Positions 27,828-37,703 of a stretch of DNA of 64,000 bases are shown in pieces. Positions within the stretch are counted from its first letter, which is position 1. Every line of letters begins with the position of its first letter. The position numbers were made by a program, and so were the translations under genes. The DNA is from an uncultured Williamsia sp. (lineage in GTDB: Bacteria; Actinomycetota; Actinomycetes; Mycobacteriales; Mycobacteriaceae): assembly GCF_947494875.1 (NCBI RefSeq), contig NZ_CANLWM010000002.1, positions 1 to 64,000 on the forward strand, in the 5' to 3' direction. The notes below the pieces were generated by a model that saw only the letters and a program-made list of their open reading frames with translations, was not told the origin of the DNA and did not search any database.

Positions 27828-29192
27828 TCAGTCTGCCACCGCCGTCTCGGCATCTCGCCGAGACACGGCCGGGGTCGGGGACTCGGGCTCGCGGCGCCAG
27901 CCCTTCCCGTCGTAGAGGCGGGTGGCGATCGAACCGAGGAGCAGTCCGATGGCGAGGCCGATGCCCGTGGCCACCAGCGAGTGGCCGAGACCGGCGCGGA
28001 AGTCGCCGCCGAAGTAGAGGATCGAGCGGACGCCGAGGTAGATCTGGCGCATCGGTTCGACCTCGGCCAGCCAGCCGAACACCCGCGGGCTGGCCTCCAG
28101 CGGCACCGCCCCACCCGACGACGGCAGTCCGAGTATGACGAAGAAGATGAGGTTGACGATCATCCCGGGCGTCCCGAACAGGGCCATCACGGACGACGCC
28201 GTGACGCCGACCGTGGTGATCGCGAGCGTCGAGTACATCCACAGCGTGAACGGCGCAGGGTTGTCCATCCCGACGGCGGCGCACACCCCGACATACAACG
28301 CGGACTGCAGCATCGCGATGACGAACATGATCCACCACTTGGCGACCAGGGTGCCGCGACGCGAGATCGGCAGACGGGGGCGCAGCCGGAAGCGCGGCCC
28401 GATCTCGATGGGGATGAACCCCAGCATCCCGTCGACGAGGGAGTGCACGATCAGGGCGCCGGTGAACCCGGCGAGCACCAGCAGGATGGTGAAGTAGAAG
28501 GCGGACAGCCCGTTCGCGGCCCCGCCGGGCAGCGGGTCGGCGTCGACGACGTCGAACACCACGGGCGCCGCGAACGCGTAGGCGGCGAGGCCGGGGAACG
28601 AGATCCGGTTCTGCGCCAACCGTTCCCGCACGGTCTGCGTCAGCTGCTTGCCGAACTGCTCGTTGACCTGGGCCTCGATGCGATCGACGGCGGTGGTCGT
28701 GATCGACGACGCGAACGTCCCCGACCGTCGGTTGGTGAGCACCTGGATCGTCGGCGGGGTCGGGGTGTCGCGCCCGATCACCGAGCCGGCGAGGTCGATG
28801 GCCTGCTGGGAGAAGTCGGCCGGGATGACGATCGCGCCGTAGGACTGCGCCGACCCGAGCCGGTCGACGGCGTCTGCGCGGTCGGTGACACGGATGTCGA
28901 TGCCGGTGCCCTTCGTCCCCGCCACGATCCCCTCGGCGACCTGTTTCCCGAACTCCGCGCGAGGTGCGTCGTCGCCCTGGGATGCACCGGCGTCGTCGTT
29001 CACCAGGTCGATCGAGAACCCGTGCAGGTTCTTCTCGGTGTCGACGATCGCGCCCATGTACATGGCCGCCAGCAGCGACATGACGGCGAGGACGGCGGCG
29101 ATCGGGGCGATCCAGAACCGCGGCGTCGAGATCAGGTGCAGGACCGCGTCCCGCGAGGTGCCGTCGTCCTCACCGGACTCGTGCCGACCCAC
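27828..29192 (-). CDS. YhgE/Pip-like (DUF3533-type) membrane protein
   Basis: This 454-residue protein has one N-terminal helix (FWIAPIAAVLAVMSLLAAMYMGAIVDTEKN), an outer domain of about 200 residues with GAIVIPADFSQQA and VLTNRRSGTFASSITTTAVDRI, and five or six C-terminal helices of the ABC-2 permease style. The large outer domain between helix 1 and helix 2 is typical of the YhgE/Pip and DUF3533 families, some of which belong to export or phage-infection systems. GTG 29192 follows the era stop directly. There is no ATPase gene nearby. In M. tuberculosis an amidase gene (amiA2) occupies this slot. Confidence 0.7.
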   Translation of the reverse strand: MGRHESGEDDGTSRDAVLHLISTPRFWIAPIAAVLAVMSLLAAMYMGAIVDTEKNLHGFSIDLVNDDAGASQGDDAPRAEFGKQVAEGIVAGTKGTGIDIRVTDRADAVDRLGSAQSYGAIVIPADFSQQAIDLAGSVIGRDTPTPPTIQVLTNRRSGTFASSITTTAVDRIEAQVNEQFGKQLTQTVRERLAQNRISFPGLAAYAFAAPVVFDVVDADPLPGGAANGLSAFYFTILLVLAGFTGALIVHSLVDGMLGFIPIEIGPRFRLRPRLPISRRGTLVAKWWIMFVIAMLQSALYVGVCAAVGMDNPAPFTLWMYSTLAITTVGVTASSVMALFGTPGMIVNLIFFVILGLPSSGGAVPLEASPRVFGWLAEVEPMRQIYLGVRSILYFGGDFRAGLGHSLVATGIGLAIGLLLGSIATRLYDGKGWRREPESPTPAVSRRDAETAVAD

Positions 29193-30137
29193 TCAGAACC
29201 CCATGCGGCGGAGCTGGCGCGGGTCACGCTGCCAGTCCTTGGCCACCTTCACGTGCAGGTCGAGATAGACCTTGGTGCCCAGCAGTTTCTCGATCTGCGT
29301 GCGCGCCGCGGTGCCGACCTCCTTGAGACGGGCACCCTTGTGCCCGATGACGATCCCCTTCTGGCTCGACCGCTCGACGTAGAGGATGGCGTGGACGTCC
29401 ACCATCGGTGGCGCGTCCTCGGGACGGTCCTCTCGGTCGATGACCTCCTCGATCACCACCGCCAACGAGTGCGGGAGCTCGTCACGGACGCCCTCGAGGG
29501 CCGCCTCCCGGATGAACTCCGCCATGAGCACCTGCTCGGGCTCGTCGGTGAGCTCGCCGTCGGGGTAGAAGGCCGGCCCCGGCTCCATCATCGACACGAG
29601 GAGGTCGGACAGGACGTCGAGCTGCTTGCCCGCCTTCGCGGAGACGGGGACCACCTCACGCTCGGGACCGAGCAGCGCCGACAGCACCAGCAGTTGCTTG
29701 GCGACGCGATCCGGGGTGACACGGTCGATCTTGGTCACGACGCCGAGAAGCGGTGTGCGCGGAGCCATCCGCGTCACCTGGTCGACGATCCACCGGTCAC
29801 CGGGGCCGATCGGTTCGTCGGCGGGGATGCACACCCCGACGACGTCGACCTCGGAGTAGGTGTCGCGCACCAGGTCGTTCAGGCGTTGGCCGAGCAGGGT
29901 CCGCGGCCGGTGCAGACCGGGGGTGTCGACGAGCACCAGCTGGGCGTCCGGTCGGTTCACGATGCCGCGGATGGTGTGCCGTGTGGTCTGCGGACGATTG
30001 GACGTGATGGCGATCTTCTCGCCGACCAGGGCGTTGGTCAGCGTCGACTTGCCGGTGTTGGGTCGCCCGACGAAACACACGAAACCCGAACGGAACTCGC
30101 CCGATCCGGTGTCGCCCGGGCGGGACTCGTCGCTCAT
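29193..30137 (-). CDS. era: GTPase Era
   Basis: This 314-residue ribosome-assembly GTPase has G1 GRPNTGKST, the switch region [13 protein letters not shown]3 DTPG, G4 TKID and G5 SAK. A C-terminal KH domain with [15 protein letters not shown] follows. Era binds the 3' end of 16S rRNA during 30S maturation. ATG 30137 overlaps the stop of the CBS-domain protein gene (ATGA). YbeY, also an rRNA-processing factor, is two genes upstream in the same run. Confidence 0.96.
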   Translation of the reverse strand: MSDESRPGDTGSGEFRSGFVCFVGRPNTGKSTLTNALVGEKIAITSNRPQTTRHTIRGIVNRPDAQLVLVDTPGLHRPRTLLGQRLNDLVRDTYSEVDVVGVCIPADEPIGPGDRWIVDQVTRMAPRTPLLGVVTKIDRVTPDRVAKQLLVLSALLGPEREVVPVSAKAGKQLDVLSDLLVSMMEPGPAFYPDGELTDEPEQVLMAEFIREAALEGVRDELPHSLAVVIEEVIDREDRPEDAPPMVDVHAILYVERSSQKGIVIGHKGARLKEVGTAARTQIEKLLGTKVYLDLHVKVAKDWQRDPRQLRRMGF

Positions 30138-31471
30138 GCGCGACCCGCGGCGTCGGCGTGATCGTCGGACGACTGCGCGTCGGCGCTCTCGTCGTCGGGT
30201 GCCGCGACGCGGCGCACGACGGCCGAGGTGATCCGCAGGCGGCCCTGGCGATTCGGTCCACCCTCGGCGACGAGCTCGAGCCCGTGGGTCTCGATCCGCG
30301 CCCCGGGCAACGGCACACGGCCGAGTTCGAGGGCGATGAGACCGCCGACGGTGTCGACCTCGTCGTCGTCGATCTCGACCCCGAACAGCTCTCCGAGGTC
30401 CTCGACGGGCAGTCGTGTCGAGACGCGGATGCGGTCGTCACCGAGATCGTCGACCGGCGGCACCTCGTCGGTGTCGTACTCGTCGTTGATCTCGCCGACG
30501 ATCTCCTCGAGGACGTCCTCGATGGTGACCAGCCCGGCGATGCCGCCGTACTCGTCGACCAGCATCGCCATGTGGTTGCGCAGCCGCTGCATGTCCGACA
30601 GCACCTTGTCGAGCGGTTTGGAGTCGGGGATGAACTCCGCGGGACGCATGACGTCGGCCACACGCACTCCCCCACCGGACCACTTCGAGGACACGACGTG
30701 TTCGGCGAGGTCCTTGAGGTAGACGATCCCCACCACGTCGTCGGGGTTCTCGCCGATGACGGGGATACGGGAGTGGCCCGACCGCACGGCGAGGCTCATC
30801 GCCTGCGCCGGGGTCTTGTCCGACTCGATCCAGATCATCTCCGGCCGCGGGACCATCACCTCGCGTGCCGAGGTGTCGCCGAGGTCGAAGACGGACTGGA
30901 TCATCCGACGTTCCTCGGCGTCGACGACACCGCGCGCCTCGGCCATGTCGACGAGTTCGCGCAGTTCCACCTCGGTCGCGAAGGGGCCGTTGCGGAATCC
31001 CTTGCCCGGGGTGATCGCGTTGCCGAGGAGGATGAGCAGCCTGGTGACCGGTCGGATGAGGAAACCGAGCGCCTGCAGCACCGCCGCCGACGCGAGACCG
31101 ATCGAGTAGGCGTGCTGCCGACCCAGGGTCCGCGGCCCCACCCCGACGACGACGTAACTGACGATCGCCATCACGGCGACGGTCACGAGGACGGTGTAGG
31201 CGGGCGAGAGGGCGTCGAACAGCACGACGGCGACGATGGCGGTCGACGCGATCTCGCAGACGATGCGCAGCAGGGTCGTGAGCCCGACGTAGGTCGCGCG
31301 GTCGACCAGCACCCGCCGCAACCGGGTCGACCCCGGACGGTCCTCGCGGATCATGTCGTCCACGCGGGCGACCGAGACGGTGAGCAGCGCGGTGTCCATG
31401 GCGGCGAACAACCCGCCGAGCGGGACGAGGGCGATCGCGACGACGATCAGCCAGATGTCGGTGACGACCAC
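30134..31471 (-). CDS. CNNM/CorC-family membrane protein with CBS pair
   Basis: This 445-residue protein has a CNNM domain of three or four helices at the N-terminus (about residues 5-165). Two CBS domains ([15 protein letters not shown] … [30 protein letters not shown]) and a CorC/HlyC C-terminal domain ([21 protein letters not shown]) follow. The family is linked to magnesium or cobalt efflux and is often mislabelled haemolysin. GTG 31471 lies 4 bases after the ybeY stop. The same position is held by Rv2366c in M. tuberculosis. Confidence 0.88.
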   Translation of the reverse strand: MVVTDIWLIVVAIALVPLGGLFAAMDTALLTVSVARVDDMIREDRPGSTRLRRVLVDRATYVGLTTLLRIVCEIASTAIVAVVLFDALSPAYTVLVTVAVMAIVSYVVVGVGPRTLGRQHAYSIGLASAAVLQALGFLIRPVTRLLILLGNAITPGKGFRNGPFATEVELRELVDMAEARGVVDAEERRMIQSVFDLGDTSAREVMVPRPEMIWIESDKTPAQAMSLAVRSGHSRIPVIGENPDDVVGIVYLKDLAEHVVSSKWSGGGVRVADVMRPAEFIPDSKPLDKVLSDMQRLRNHMAMLVDEYGGIAGLVTIEDVLEEIVGEINDEYDTDEVPPVDDLGDDRIRVSTRLPVEDLGELFGVEIDDDEVDTVGGLIALELGRVPLPGARIETHGLELVAEGGPNRQGRLRITSAVVRRVAAPDDESADAQSSDDHADAAGRA

Positions 31472-31475
31472 GGTG

Positions 31476-32027
31476 TCAGCGCTCCCGGCGGGCGTCGCCG
31501 GCGGTGAACCCGATGCGGTCGAGCAGGCTCGAGTCGCGGGCCTCCTGGCGACGTCGGCGCTCGTCCTCGCGCCGCGCGACGTACCAGTCGTCGACGATCC
31601 GACCCTGCAGGCCGAACATCTCCGCCTCCTCGTCCGGCTCCGCGTGGTCGTAGCCGAGCAGGTGGAGCACCCCGTGCACGGTGAGCACCACCAGTTCGTG
31701 GTCGACGGAGTGCTGCGCCGTCGCGGCCTGCGCGGCGGCGAACGACGGGCACAGGACGATGTCGCCGAGCATCGCCGGGCCGGGGTCGGGTGCGTCGGGG
31801 CGCCCGCCGGGGGTCAACTCGTCCATCGGGAAGCTCATGACGTCGGTCGGGCCGGGCAGGTCCATCCAGCGCACGTGCAACTCGGCCATGGTCTCGTCGT
31901 CGACGAGGACCATCGAGAGCTCGGCGCCGGGGTGCACGTCCATCGCCCCGAGCGCGAACCCGGCCACCGCGACCAGCATCGCCTCGTCGACGTCGACGCC
32001 CGACTCGTTGGAGATCTCGATGCTCAT
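31476..32027 (-). CDS. ybeY: Endoribonuclease / rRNA maturation factor YbeY
   Basis: This 183-residue protein has the diagnostic zinc motif [11 protein letters not shown] and the earlier [12 protein letters not shown]. It takes part in 16S rRNA 3'-end processing and ribosome quality control. ATG 32027 ([10 protein letters not shown]) matches the usual actinobacterial N-terminus; ATG 32036 is an in-frame alternative. The C-terminal 30 residues are longer than in E. coli, as in other actinobacteria. phoH lies just upstream. Confidence 0.94.
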   Translation of the reverse strand: MSIEISNESGVDVDEAMLVAVAGFALGAMDVHPGAELSMVLVDDETMAELHVRWMDLPGPTDVMSFPMDELTPGGRPDAPDPGPAMLGDIVLCPSFAAAQAATAQHSVDHELVVLTVHGVLHLLGYDHAEPDEEAEMFGLQGRIVDDWYVARREDERRRRQEARDSSLLDRIGFTAGDARRER

Positions 32028-32058
32028 GGCGTCCATCCGATCACGACGGGGCCACCGA

Positions 32059-33102
32059 TCACGAACGACGGCCGACGGGACCGGCTCGGCGCGCGGCACG
32101 GTTGCCGCCGCGCGCGATGTCCTGCGACTCCTCGAACCGGCCGTACGCGTCGACGATGTCGGCGACGAGCCGGTGTCGCACCACGTCCGAGCTGGTCAGC
32201 GTGGCGAAGTGGATGTCGTCGATCCCGTCGAGGATCCGGGCGGCCGTCCGCAGGCCGCTCTCGGCGCCGCCGGGCAGGTCGACCTGGGTGACGTCACCGG
32301 TGACGACGACCTTCGACCCGAAGCCCAGGCGGGTGAGGAACATCTTCATCTGCTCGCCGGTCGTGTTCTGCGCCTCGTCGAGGATGATGAACGCGTCGTT
32401 GAGCGTCCGTCCACGCATGTAGGCCAGCGGCGCGACCTCGATCACGCCCGCCGCCATCAGCTTCGGGATCGCGTCGGGGTCCATCATGTCGTGCAGCGCG
32501 TCGTGCAGGGGCCGCAGATACGGGTCGATCTTGTCGTTGAGGGTGCCGGGCAGGAACCCCAGCCGCTCCCCCGCCTCGACCGCCGGTCGGGTCAGGATGA
32601 TGCGGCTGACCGACTTCGACTGCAGCGCCTGGACCGCCTTGGCCATGGCGAGGTAGGTCTTGCCGGTACCGGCGGGACCCATGCCGAAGACGATCGTGTT
32701 CGTGTCGATGGCGTCGACGTACCGCTTCTGGTTGAGCGTCTTGGGGCGGATCGTCTTGCCGCGCCGCGAGATGATGTCGAGGCTCAGCACGTCGGCGGGC
32801 GACGCCCCGGAGCCGTCGGACATCATCGTCACGCTGTGGCGCACGAGGTCCGGGGTGAGGGTGGTGCCGTGCCGGACGATCGAGATCAGCTCGGCCAGAA
32901 CACGTTCGGCGAGTGCGACGTCGGCCGGCGCACCGGTCAGGGTGACCCTGTTGCCGCGCACGTGGACATCGGCGTCGAGCAGCCCCTCGAGGGCCCGCAG
33001 ATTGCGGTCGCCGGTACCGAGCAGGCCCACGACGACGTCCGGCGACACCTCCATGCTGGATTCCGCACGCTGGTCACGGCCAGCGGTGATGGCGTCGGTC
33101 AC
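32059..33102 (-). CDS. phoH: PhoH-like ATPase
   Basis: This 347-residue protein has an N-terminal KH-like segment and then the PhoH helicase-type ATPase: Walker [33 protein letters not shown], Walker [23 protein letters not shown]. PhoH-ybeY pairs are common and suggest RNA metabolism. GTG 33102 is the first start after a 145-bp gap, which should hold the promoter of the phoH-ybeY-era-recO-uppS run. Confidence 0.93.
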   Translation of the reverse strand: MTDAITAGRDQRAESSMEVSPDVVVGLLGTGDRNLRALEGLLDADVHVRGNRVTLTGAPADVALAERVLAELISIVRHGTTLTPDLVRHSVTMMSDGSGASPADVLSLDIISRRGKTIRPKTLNQKRYVDAIDTNTIVFGMGPAGTGKTYLAMAKAVQALQSKSVSRIILTRPAVEAGERLGFLPGTLNDKIDPYLRPLHDALHDMMDPDAIPKLMAAGVIEVAPLAYMRGRTLNDAFIILDEAQNTTGEQMKMFLTRLGFGSKVVVTGDVTQVDLPGGAESGLRTAARILDGIDDIHFATLTSSDVVRHRLVADIVDAYGRFEESQDIARGGNRAARRAGPVGRRS

Positions 33103-33246
33103 TAAGGCAGTCGCTCCTCGTCAGATCTCCCACACCCGGCGGGGTCGACGAGTGCGCACCCGTCGAGTCTACCCGTGCGCGCGCGTCGGGATCGACCGTG
33201 TTTCCGCACCGTCGTCGCAGGTCGGGCGCGAGGTGACGGGCGCCGG

Positions 33247-34029
33247 TCAGACGCCGAGTCGGCGGAGGGTCTCCCGGTGGACCCGGCTCGTCGGGTCGAG
33301 GAACGCCTCGTGCCCCTCCCCGCGGACGCGGACCAGCTCGGCGGACTGGCCCCGCGCACTCACGGCGTCGACGTAAGCGGCGCTGAACGCGGGTGGCACG
33401 GCCACGTCCTCGTCCCCGCTGATCACCACGACATGGGCGGGGAACGGCTCGAGATGCGCGGGCGAGGCGTCACGGTAGCGGTGTGGTGTGGCCGCGTAGT
33501 CCGCCCCCATGAAGGTCGCGAGACGTTCGTGCCCCCGCTGTCCGACGAGTACCAGGTCCGAGGCCGGTGCCTGCGCGATCACCGTCGAGATGGTGAGGAA
33601 CCGGGTCCGTGCCCCGATCCGCGCCACCGACCACAGCGCGAGCTGCCCGCCCGCCGAATGGGCGACGACCGCGACGTCGCGGTCGACGACGGCGAGCATC
33701 TCGCGGGGCACCGCGTCGCGGACGGGCCCGTCGAGCGCGAGGAGGGCGTTCGTCACGTCGTACCCCGACTGCGGCCACCCGCCGCCGGGCTCCCCCGCCC
33801 GCCGGTACTCGACGTTCCAGACGATGACGCCGCGGTCGGCCAGATCCTTGGCCACCGGGGTCTGGACCATCAACCCGAACTCGGTCGACCAGTACCCGCC
33901 GTGCACCACCACCACCACCCGCACGGGCGGCAGGATCCCGTCGACGTCGGGTTCGGGCGGGGTCGGGATGTAGAGATGCCCGAACTGGGACTCGCCGGGC
34001 CCGTAGGGCACCTTCACCCGCGTGGTCAC
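33247..34029 (-). CDS. Alpha/beta hydrolase (kynurenine-formamidase-like)
   Basis: This 260-residue cytoplasmic hydrolase has VVVVHGGYW (oxyanion HGGxW, as in kynurenine formamidase and hormone-sensitive-lipase-like esterases), nucleophile elbow AHSAGG, acid in ISGDEDVAVP and histidine in GEGHEAFLD. GTG 34029 is its start. It sits between phoH and rsmE, a place with other genes in mycobacteria, so it is a lineage-specific addition. No other tryptophan-catabolism gene is nearby, so the exact substrate is open. Confidence 0.75.
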   Translation of the reverse strand: MTTRVKVPYGPGESQFGHLYIPTPPEPDVDGILPPVRVVVVVHGGYWSTEFGLMVQTPVAKDLADRGVIVWNVEYRRAGEPGGGWPQSGYDVTNALLALDGPVRDAVPREMLAVVDRDVAVVAHSAGGQLALWSVARIGARTRFLTISTVIAQAPASDLVLVGQRGHERLATFMGADYAATPHRYRDASPAHLEPFPAHVVVISGDEDVAVPPAFSAAYVDAVSARGQSAELVRVRGEGHEAFLDPTSRVHRETLRRLGV

Positions 34030-34075
34030 CGCTGTGATCCGCTCATCGCCGGGAGCCTATGTCGTCGTTGCGATC

Positions 34076-34831
34076 TCAGCGACCCGACCAGCGGTCGGTG
34101 CGGACACCGATCGCGCCGAGGGCGACCGCGGCGGCGGTCGATGTCCGCAGCACCTCCGGGCCGAGCCGGACCGCGTGCGCTCCCAGCGCCCGCAGGTCCT
34201 CGAGTTCGCCGGGGTCGATGCCACCCTCGGGGCCGACGACGATCACGACCGACGTCGCCGTGTCCAGCGCCACCTCCGCGAGCGCCTCCGTCGCGGATTC
34301 GTGCAGGACGACGGCCACACCGCCGGCTCCGACCGCCTCCGAGACGATCTCCCGGACGCCGGGCGTGCCGACCGGTCCGTCGACCGTGGGGATGCGGGGA
34401 CGGCGGCTCTGCTTCGCGGCGGTCGCGGCGGTCGACATCCACTTGCGGATGCCCTTCTCCGCCCGCGACCCCACCCAGCGGGTGACGCATCGCGCGCTCT
34501 GCCACGCCACGATGCGGTCGATGCCCGCCTCGGTCGCCAGCTCGACGGTGAGCTCGGAGCGATCCGACTTGGGCAGCGCCTGCACCAGGGTCACCGGCGG
34601 TCGGGGTGAGGGGACGACGCGTCGCCCGACCACGCGATACCGCAGCCGATCCTTGGCGAGTGTCGCCTCGACGTCGGCGTCACCGATTGTCCCGGCCCCG
34701 TCGGACACGGTGATCCGGTCACCGGCGACGATGCGGGTGACCGTCACGGCGTGATGCCCCTCGGCGCCCGCGAGGTCGGCGAGGGCGCCCACGCCGGGGA
34801 CCTCGTCGACCCAGAACAGCGGCGGCGTCAC
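34076..34831 (-). CDS. rsmE: 16S rRNA (uracil1498-N3)-methyltransferase
   Basis: This 251-residue SPOUT-class enzyme has an N-terminal PUA-like domain with EGHHAVTVTRIVAGDRITVSDG. The knotted domain carries LPKSDRSELTVELATEAGIDRIVAW, VVIVVGPEGGIDPGEL and VRLGPEVLRTSTAAAVAL. GTG 34831 gives the expected short lead (TPPLFWVDEVPG), although no strong ribosome site is visible. The start lies 13 bp inside the intergenic gap from the dnaJ stop, so translation may be linked. Confidence 0.94.
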   Translation of the reverse strand: MTPPLFWVDEVPGVGALADLAGAEGHHAVTVTRIVAGDRITVSDGAGTIGDADVEATLAKDRLRYRVVGRRVVPSPRPPVTLVQALPKSDRSELTVELATEAGIDRIVAWQSARCVTRWVGSRAEKGIRKWMSTAATAAKQSRRPRIPTVDGPVGTPGVREIVSEAVGAGGVAVVLHESATEALAEVALDTATSVVIVVGPEGGIDPGELEDLRALGAHAVRLGPEVLRTSTAAAVALGAIGVRTDRWSGR

Positions 34832-34844
34832 GACGTCGGTCAGG

Positions 34845-36005
34845 TCAGCGTCCGGCGAACGCGTTGCGCAGCCGCGAGAACAGTCCGCCGGTGGTCGCCG
34901 ACTGCGAGTCCACCAGTTCGAGGCGCTCGCCGGTGGCCACGGCCTTGTACGCCTTGAGCCGGTCGGTCTGCTTGTGGTCGAGGCGTGTGGGGACGACGAC
35001 GTCGAGGTGGACGTGCAGCGTCCCGCGGACACCGGTGTGCAGGTGAGGCATCCCCTGGCCCTTGATGGTCACGACCTGTCCGGGCTGGGTGCCGGCGTCG
35101 ACGGTGACCGTCGCACGGCCGTCGAGGACGGTGTCGATCTCCAGAGACGCGCCGAGGGCGGCGTCGACCATGGGCACGCGCACGGTGCAGTGCAGGTCGT
35201 CGCCGTCGCGCATGAACACCTCGTGCGGCTTCTGGATGACCTCGACGTAGAGGTCACCGGCCGGGCCGCCGCCCGGGCCGACCTCGCCCTGTCCCTGCAG
35301 CCGGACCCGCATTCCCTCGCCGACGCCGGCGGGGATCTTGACGGTCAGGGTCCGCCGCGACCGCACGCGACCGTCGCCGGCGCACTTGCGGCAGGGGTCG
35401 GGGATGACCTGGCCGGTGCCGTTGCAGGTGTTGCACGGCCGCGACGTCATGACCTGCCCGAGGAACGAACGTTGTACGGACTGGATCTCGCCGGCGCCCT
35501 TGCAGATGTCGCAGGTGACGGGCCTGCTGCCCTCGTTGCCGCCCTGGCCGTGGCACACGTCGCACAGCACCGCGGTGTCGACGGTGACCTCCTTGGAGAC
35601 ACCCTTGGCGCACTCGTCGAGGTCGAGCTGCATCCGCAGGAGGGCGTCGGAACCAGGTTGCACGCGACCGCGCGGTGCCCGACCGCCGCCGCCGGCGCCC
35701 GCGCCGAAGAACGCCTCGAAGACGTCGCCGAGTCCGCCGCCGCCGAACCCGCCGAAGCCACCGCCCGACCCGGCGGTCGCCAGCGGGTCACCTCCGGCGT
35801 CGACGATGCGACGCTTCTCGGGATCGGAGAGGACCTCGTACGCCGTCGACACCTCGGCGAAGCGCTGCTGCGCCTCCCCGTCGGGGTTGACGTCGGGGTG
35901 GAGCTCACGGGCGAGCTTGCGGTAGGCCCGCTTGATCTCCGCGTCGGATGCACCGGGCGCGATGCCCAGGGTGCCGTAGTAGTCACGTGCCACGGTGGAA
36001 GCCAT
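34845..36005 (-). CDS. dnaJ: Chaperone protein DnaJ (DnaJ2)
   Basis: This protein of about 386 residues has an N-terminal J domain with the HPD motif (ELHPDVNPD), a Gly/Phe-rich region, and four zinc repeats ([32 protein letters not shown]). The two beta substrate-binding domains follow. It delivers unfolded clients to DnaK. Start choice: ATG 36005 lies just after GAAGGA; GTG 35993 (VARDYYG) would match the mycobacterial DnaJ2 N-terminus; GTG 36014 is also possible. It follows hrcA as in mycobacteria, likely as one heat-shock unit. Confidence 0.95.
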   Translation of the reverse strand: MASTVARDYYGTLGIAPGASDAEIKRAYRKLARELHPDVNPDGEAQQRFAEVSTAYEVLSDPEKRRIVDAGGDPLATAGSGGGFGGFGGGGLGDVFEAFFGAGAGGGGRAPRGRVQPGSDALLRMQLDLDECAKGVSKEVTVDTAVLCDVCHGQGGNEGSRPVTCDICKGAGEIQSVQRSFLGQVMTSRPCNTCNGTGQVIPDPCRKCAGDGRVRSRRTLTVKIPAGVGEGMRVRLQGQGEVGPGGGPAGDLYVEVIQKPHEVFMRDGDDLHCTVRVPMVDAALGASLEIDTVLDGRATVTVDAGTQPGQVVTIKGQGMPHLHTGVRGTLHVHLDVVVPTRLDHKQTDRLKAYKAVATGERLELVDSQSATTGGLFSRLRNAFAGR

Positions 36006-36064
36006 GTCCTTCACTCGGTAGTTCGCACTGGGTGGTTCGGAGGGGTCGGTGGTGTGCGGCGCGC

Positions 36065-37099
36065 TCAGCGCTCGGCCAGCACCTCACCGACGTATCGGGC
36101 AACAGCGGCGACCGACGCGATCGTCCCCGGGTAGTCCATCCGCGTGGGCCCCAGGACCCCCAGGCCGCCGAACACGGTGCCCGGGGCACCGTACCCGGTG
36201 GACACGACGGAGGCGCCGCGCAGGTTCTCGGTGTTCGTCTCCTCGCCGATCTGCACGGTGACCTGCCCGGGCATGCCCGCCGCGGCGAGCAGTTTGAGCA
36301 CCACGACCTGCTCCTCGAGGGCCTCGAGGACCGAGTCCATCGAGCCCTGGACCGGCGTGAAGTCGGCAGCCGCCCGCGCCAGGTTCGAGGTGCCGCCGAG
36401 GACGAGACGGTCGTCGCTGCGTTCGACGAGGGTGTCGACGAGGACCGTCGCGATGCGGATGACCGCGGGACGGATGTCGTCGGGGGCGTCGGTCGCCAGC
36501 TCGGCGACGGCGTTCGAGGCGACCTCGAGCCGCTTGCCGTGCAGCGCCGCGGAGAACATGTCGCGCAACCGCGCGATGTCGGTGTCGTCGCGTGCCTCGC
36601 CCAGATCGACCATCCGCTGTTCGACGCGGCCGGTGTCGGTGATGACGACCAGCAGCAGGCGCGACGGGCTCAGCGCGACGACCTCGAGGTGGCGCACCGT
36701 CGCCGACGAGAGCACCGGGTACTGGATGATCGCGACCTGGCGGGTCAGCTGCGCGAGGAGCCGCACCGACCGGCGCAGGACGTCGTCGAGGTCGACGCCG
36801 GAGTCCAGGAAGCTCAGGATCGCGCGGCGTTCGACACCGGACAGCGGCTTGATCTCGGAGATCCGGTCGACGAACAGGCGGTAGCCCTTGTCGGTCGGAA
36901 CGCGGCCGGAGCTGGTGTGCGGCTGGGCGATGTACCCCTCCGCCTCCAGCACGGCCATGTCGTTGCGGATGGTCGCGCTCGACACACCCAGGTGGTGACG
37001 GTCCACCAGGGCCTTCGACCCGATCGGCTCCTGCGTCGCGACGTAATCGGTGACGATCGCGCGCAACACCTCGAACCGTCGTTCGTCCGTACTCGACAT
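36065..37099 (-). CDS. hrcA: Heat-inducible transcription repressor HrcA
   Basis: This 344-residue protein has an N-terminal winged-helix domain with [49 protein letters not shown], fully typical of HrcA, plus the GAF-like and dimerisation domains. It represses chaperone genes through CIRCE operators. ATG 37099 has GGAGG 10 bases upstream. I looked for a CIRCE repeat (TTAGCACTC-N9-GAGTGCTAA) between here and the next gene and saw none, so this hrcA-dnaJ unit is not obviously self-repressed. Confidence 0.95.
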   Translation of the reverse strand: MSSTDERRFEVLRAIVTDYVATQEPIGSKALVDRHHLGVSSATIRNDMAVLEAEGYIAQPHTSSGRVPTDKGYRLFVDRISEIKPLSGVERRAILSFLDSGVDLDDVLRRSVRLLAQLTRQVAIIQYPVLSSATVRHLEVVALSPSRLLLVVITDTGRVEQRMVDLGEARDDTDIARLRDMFSAALHGKRLEVASNAVAELATDAPDDIRPAVIRIATVLVDTLVERSDDRLVLGGTSNLARAAADFTPVQGSMDSVLEALEEQVVVLKLLAAAGMPGQVTVQIGEETNTENLRGASVVSTGYGAPGTVFGGLGVLGPTRMDYPGTIASVAAVARYVGEVLAER

Positions 37100-37265
37100 G
37101 GGCACACACCTCCGTCCGCGTCCGGCGCCGACCCCGTCGTGCACGACAGGGTCCGATCCGTCGAGTTTACGTGGAGGCGCAGGTCACTCTCGCCCACCGC
37201 GCCCGGTGATCACCTACCGTGAACCCGGTCCGACGCGACACCGACAGCCACGGGAGGACTGGTTC

Positions 37266-37703
37266 GTGATCTTCAAGGGTGTGCGCAACGGCAAGCCCTA
37301 CCGTGACCACGGTCTGACCACCCGCGACTGGGCGAAGATCCCGCCCCGACAGTTCCGGCTCGACCAGCTCACCACCGTGACGACGGCACTCGCCTTGGAC
37401 AAACTGCTGTCGGAGGACTCGACGTTCTACGGCGACCTGTTCGCCCACGTCGTGCGGTGGCACGGGGAGATGTACCTCGAGGACGGCCTGCACCGCGCGG
37501 TCCGGTCGGCCCTGCGGAACCGGCACATCATCCACGCGCGTCTGCTCGACCTCGACGCGCTGCACCCGGAGGCGCCCGAGCCAGGCGGCGACACCGAGGA
37601 CACCGCCCCCATCACCCCGCGACCAGCAGCTCCCGCACCACCGCGTCCGCGAGCAGACGTCCACGGCTGGACAGAACCACCCGATCGTCGCGCCACTCGG
37701 TGA
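37266..37703 (+). CDS. Conserved actinobacterial hypothetical protein (Rv2375-like)
   Basis: This 145-residue protein has a conserved core VIFKGVRNGKPYRDHGLTTRDW … RQFRLDQLTTVTTALALDKLLSEDSTFYGDLFAHVVRWHGEMYLEDGLHRAV in about the first 100 residues, as in a protein found near hemN/hrcA in mycobacteria. Some database labels call such proteins VapB-family antitoxins, but there is no toxin gene beside it. GTG 37266 has GGGAGG 9 bases upstream. A Pro/Arg-rich tail of about 40 residues overlaps the 3' end of hemW on the other strand by 92 bp. Function unknown. Confidence 0.75.
   Translation: MIFKGVRNGKPYRDHGLTTRDWAKIPPRQFRLDQLTTVTTALALDKLLSEDSTFYGDLFAHVVRWHGEMYLEDGLHRAVRSALRNRHIIHARLLDLDALHPEAPEPGGDTEDTAPITPRPAAPAPPRPRADVHGWTEPPDRRATR

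Noticed and set aside
27981-30161. A 726-codon plus-strand open frame
   Set aside because: It lies antisense to the DUF3533-like gene and era, both of which have clear motifs; its composition is that of a shadow frame.
37100-37265. CIRCE operator upstream of hrcA
   Set aside because: I looked for the TTAGCACTC/GAGTGCTAA inverted repeat and did not find it.
37266-37703. VapB antitoxin of a VapBC pair
   Set aside because: The label may appear in databases for such proteins, but no VapC-like PIN protein is adjacent and the gene has a stable place next to hrcA and hemW.
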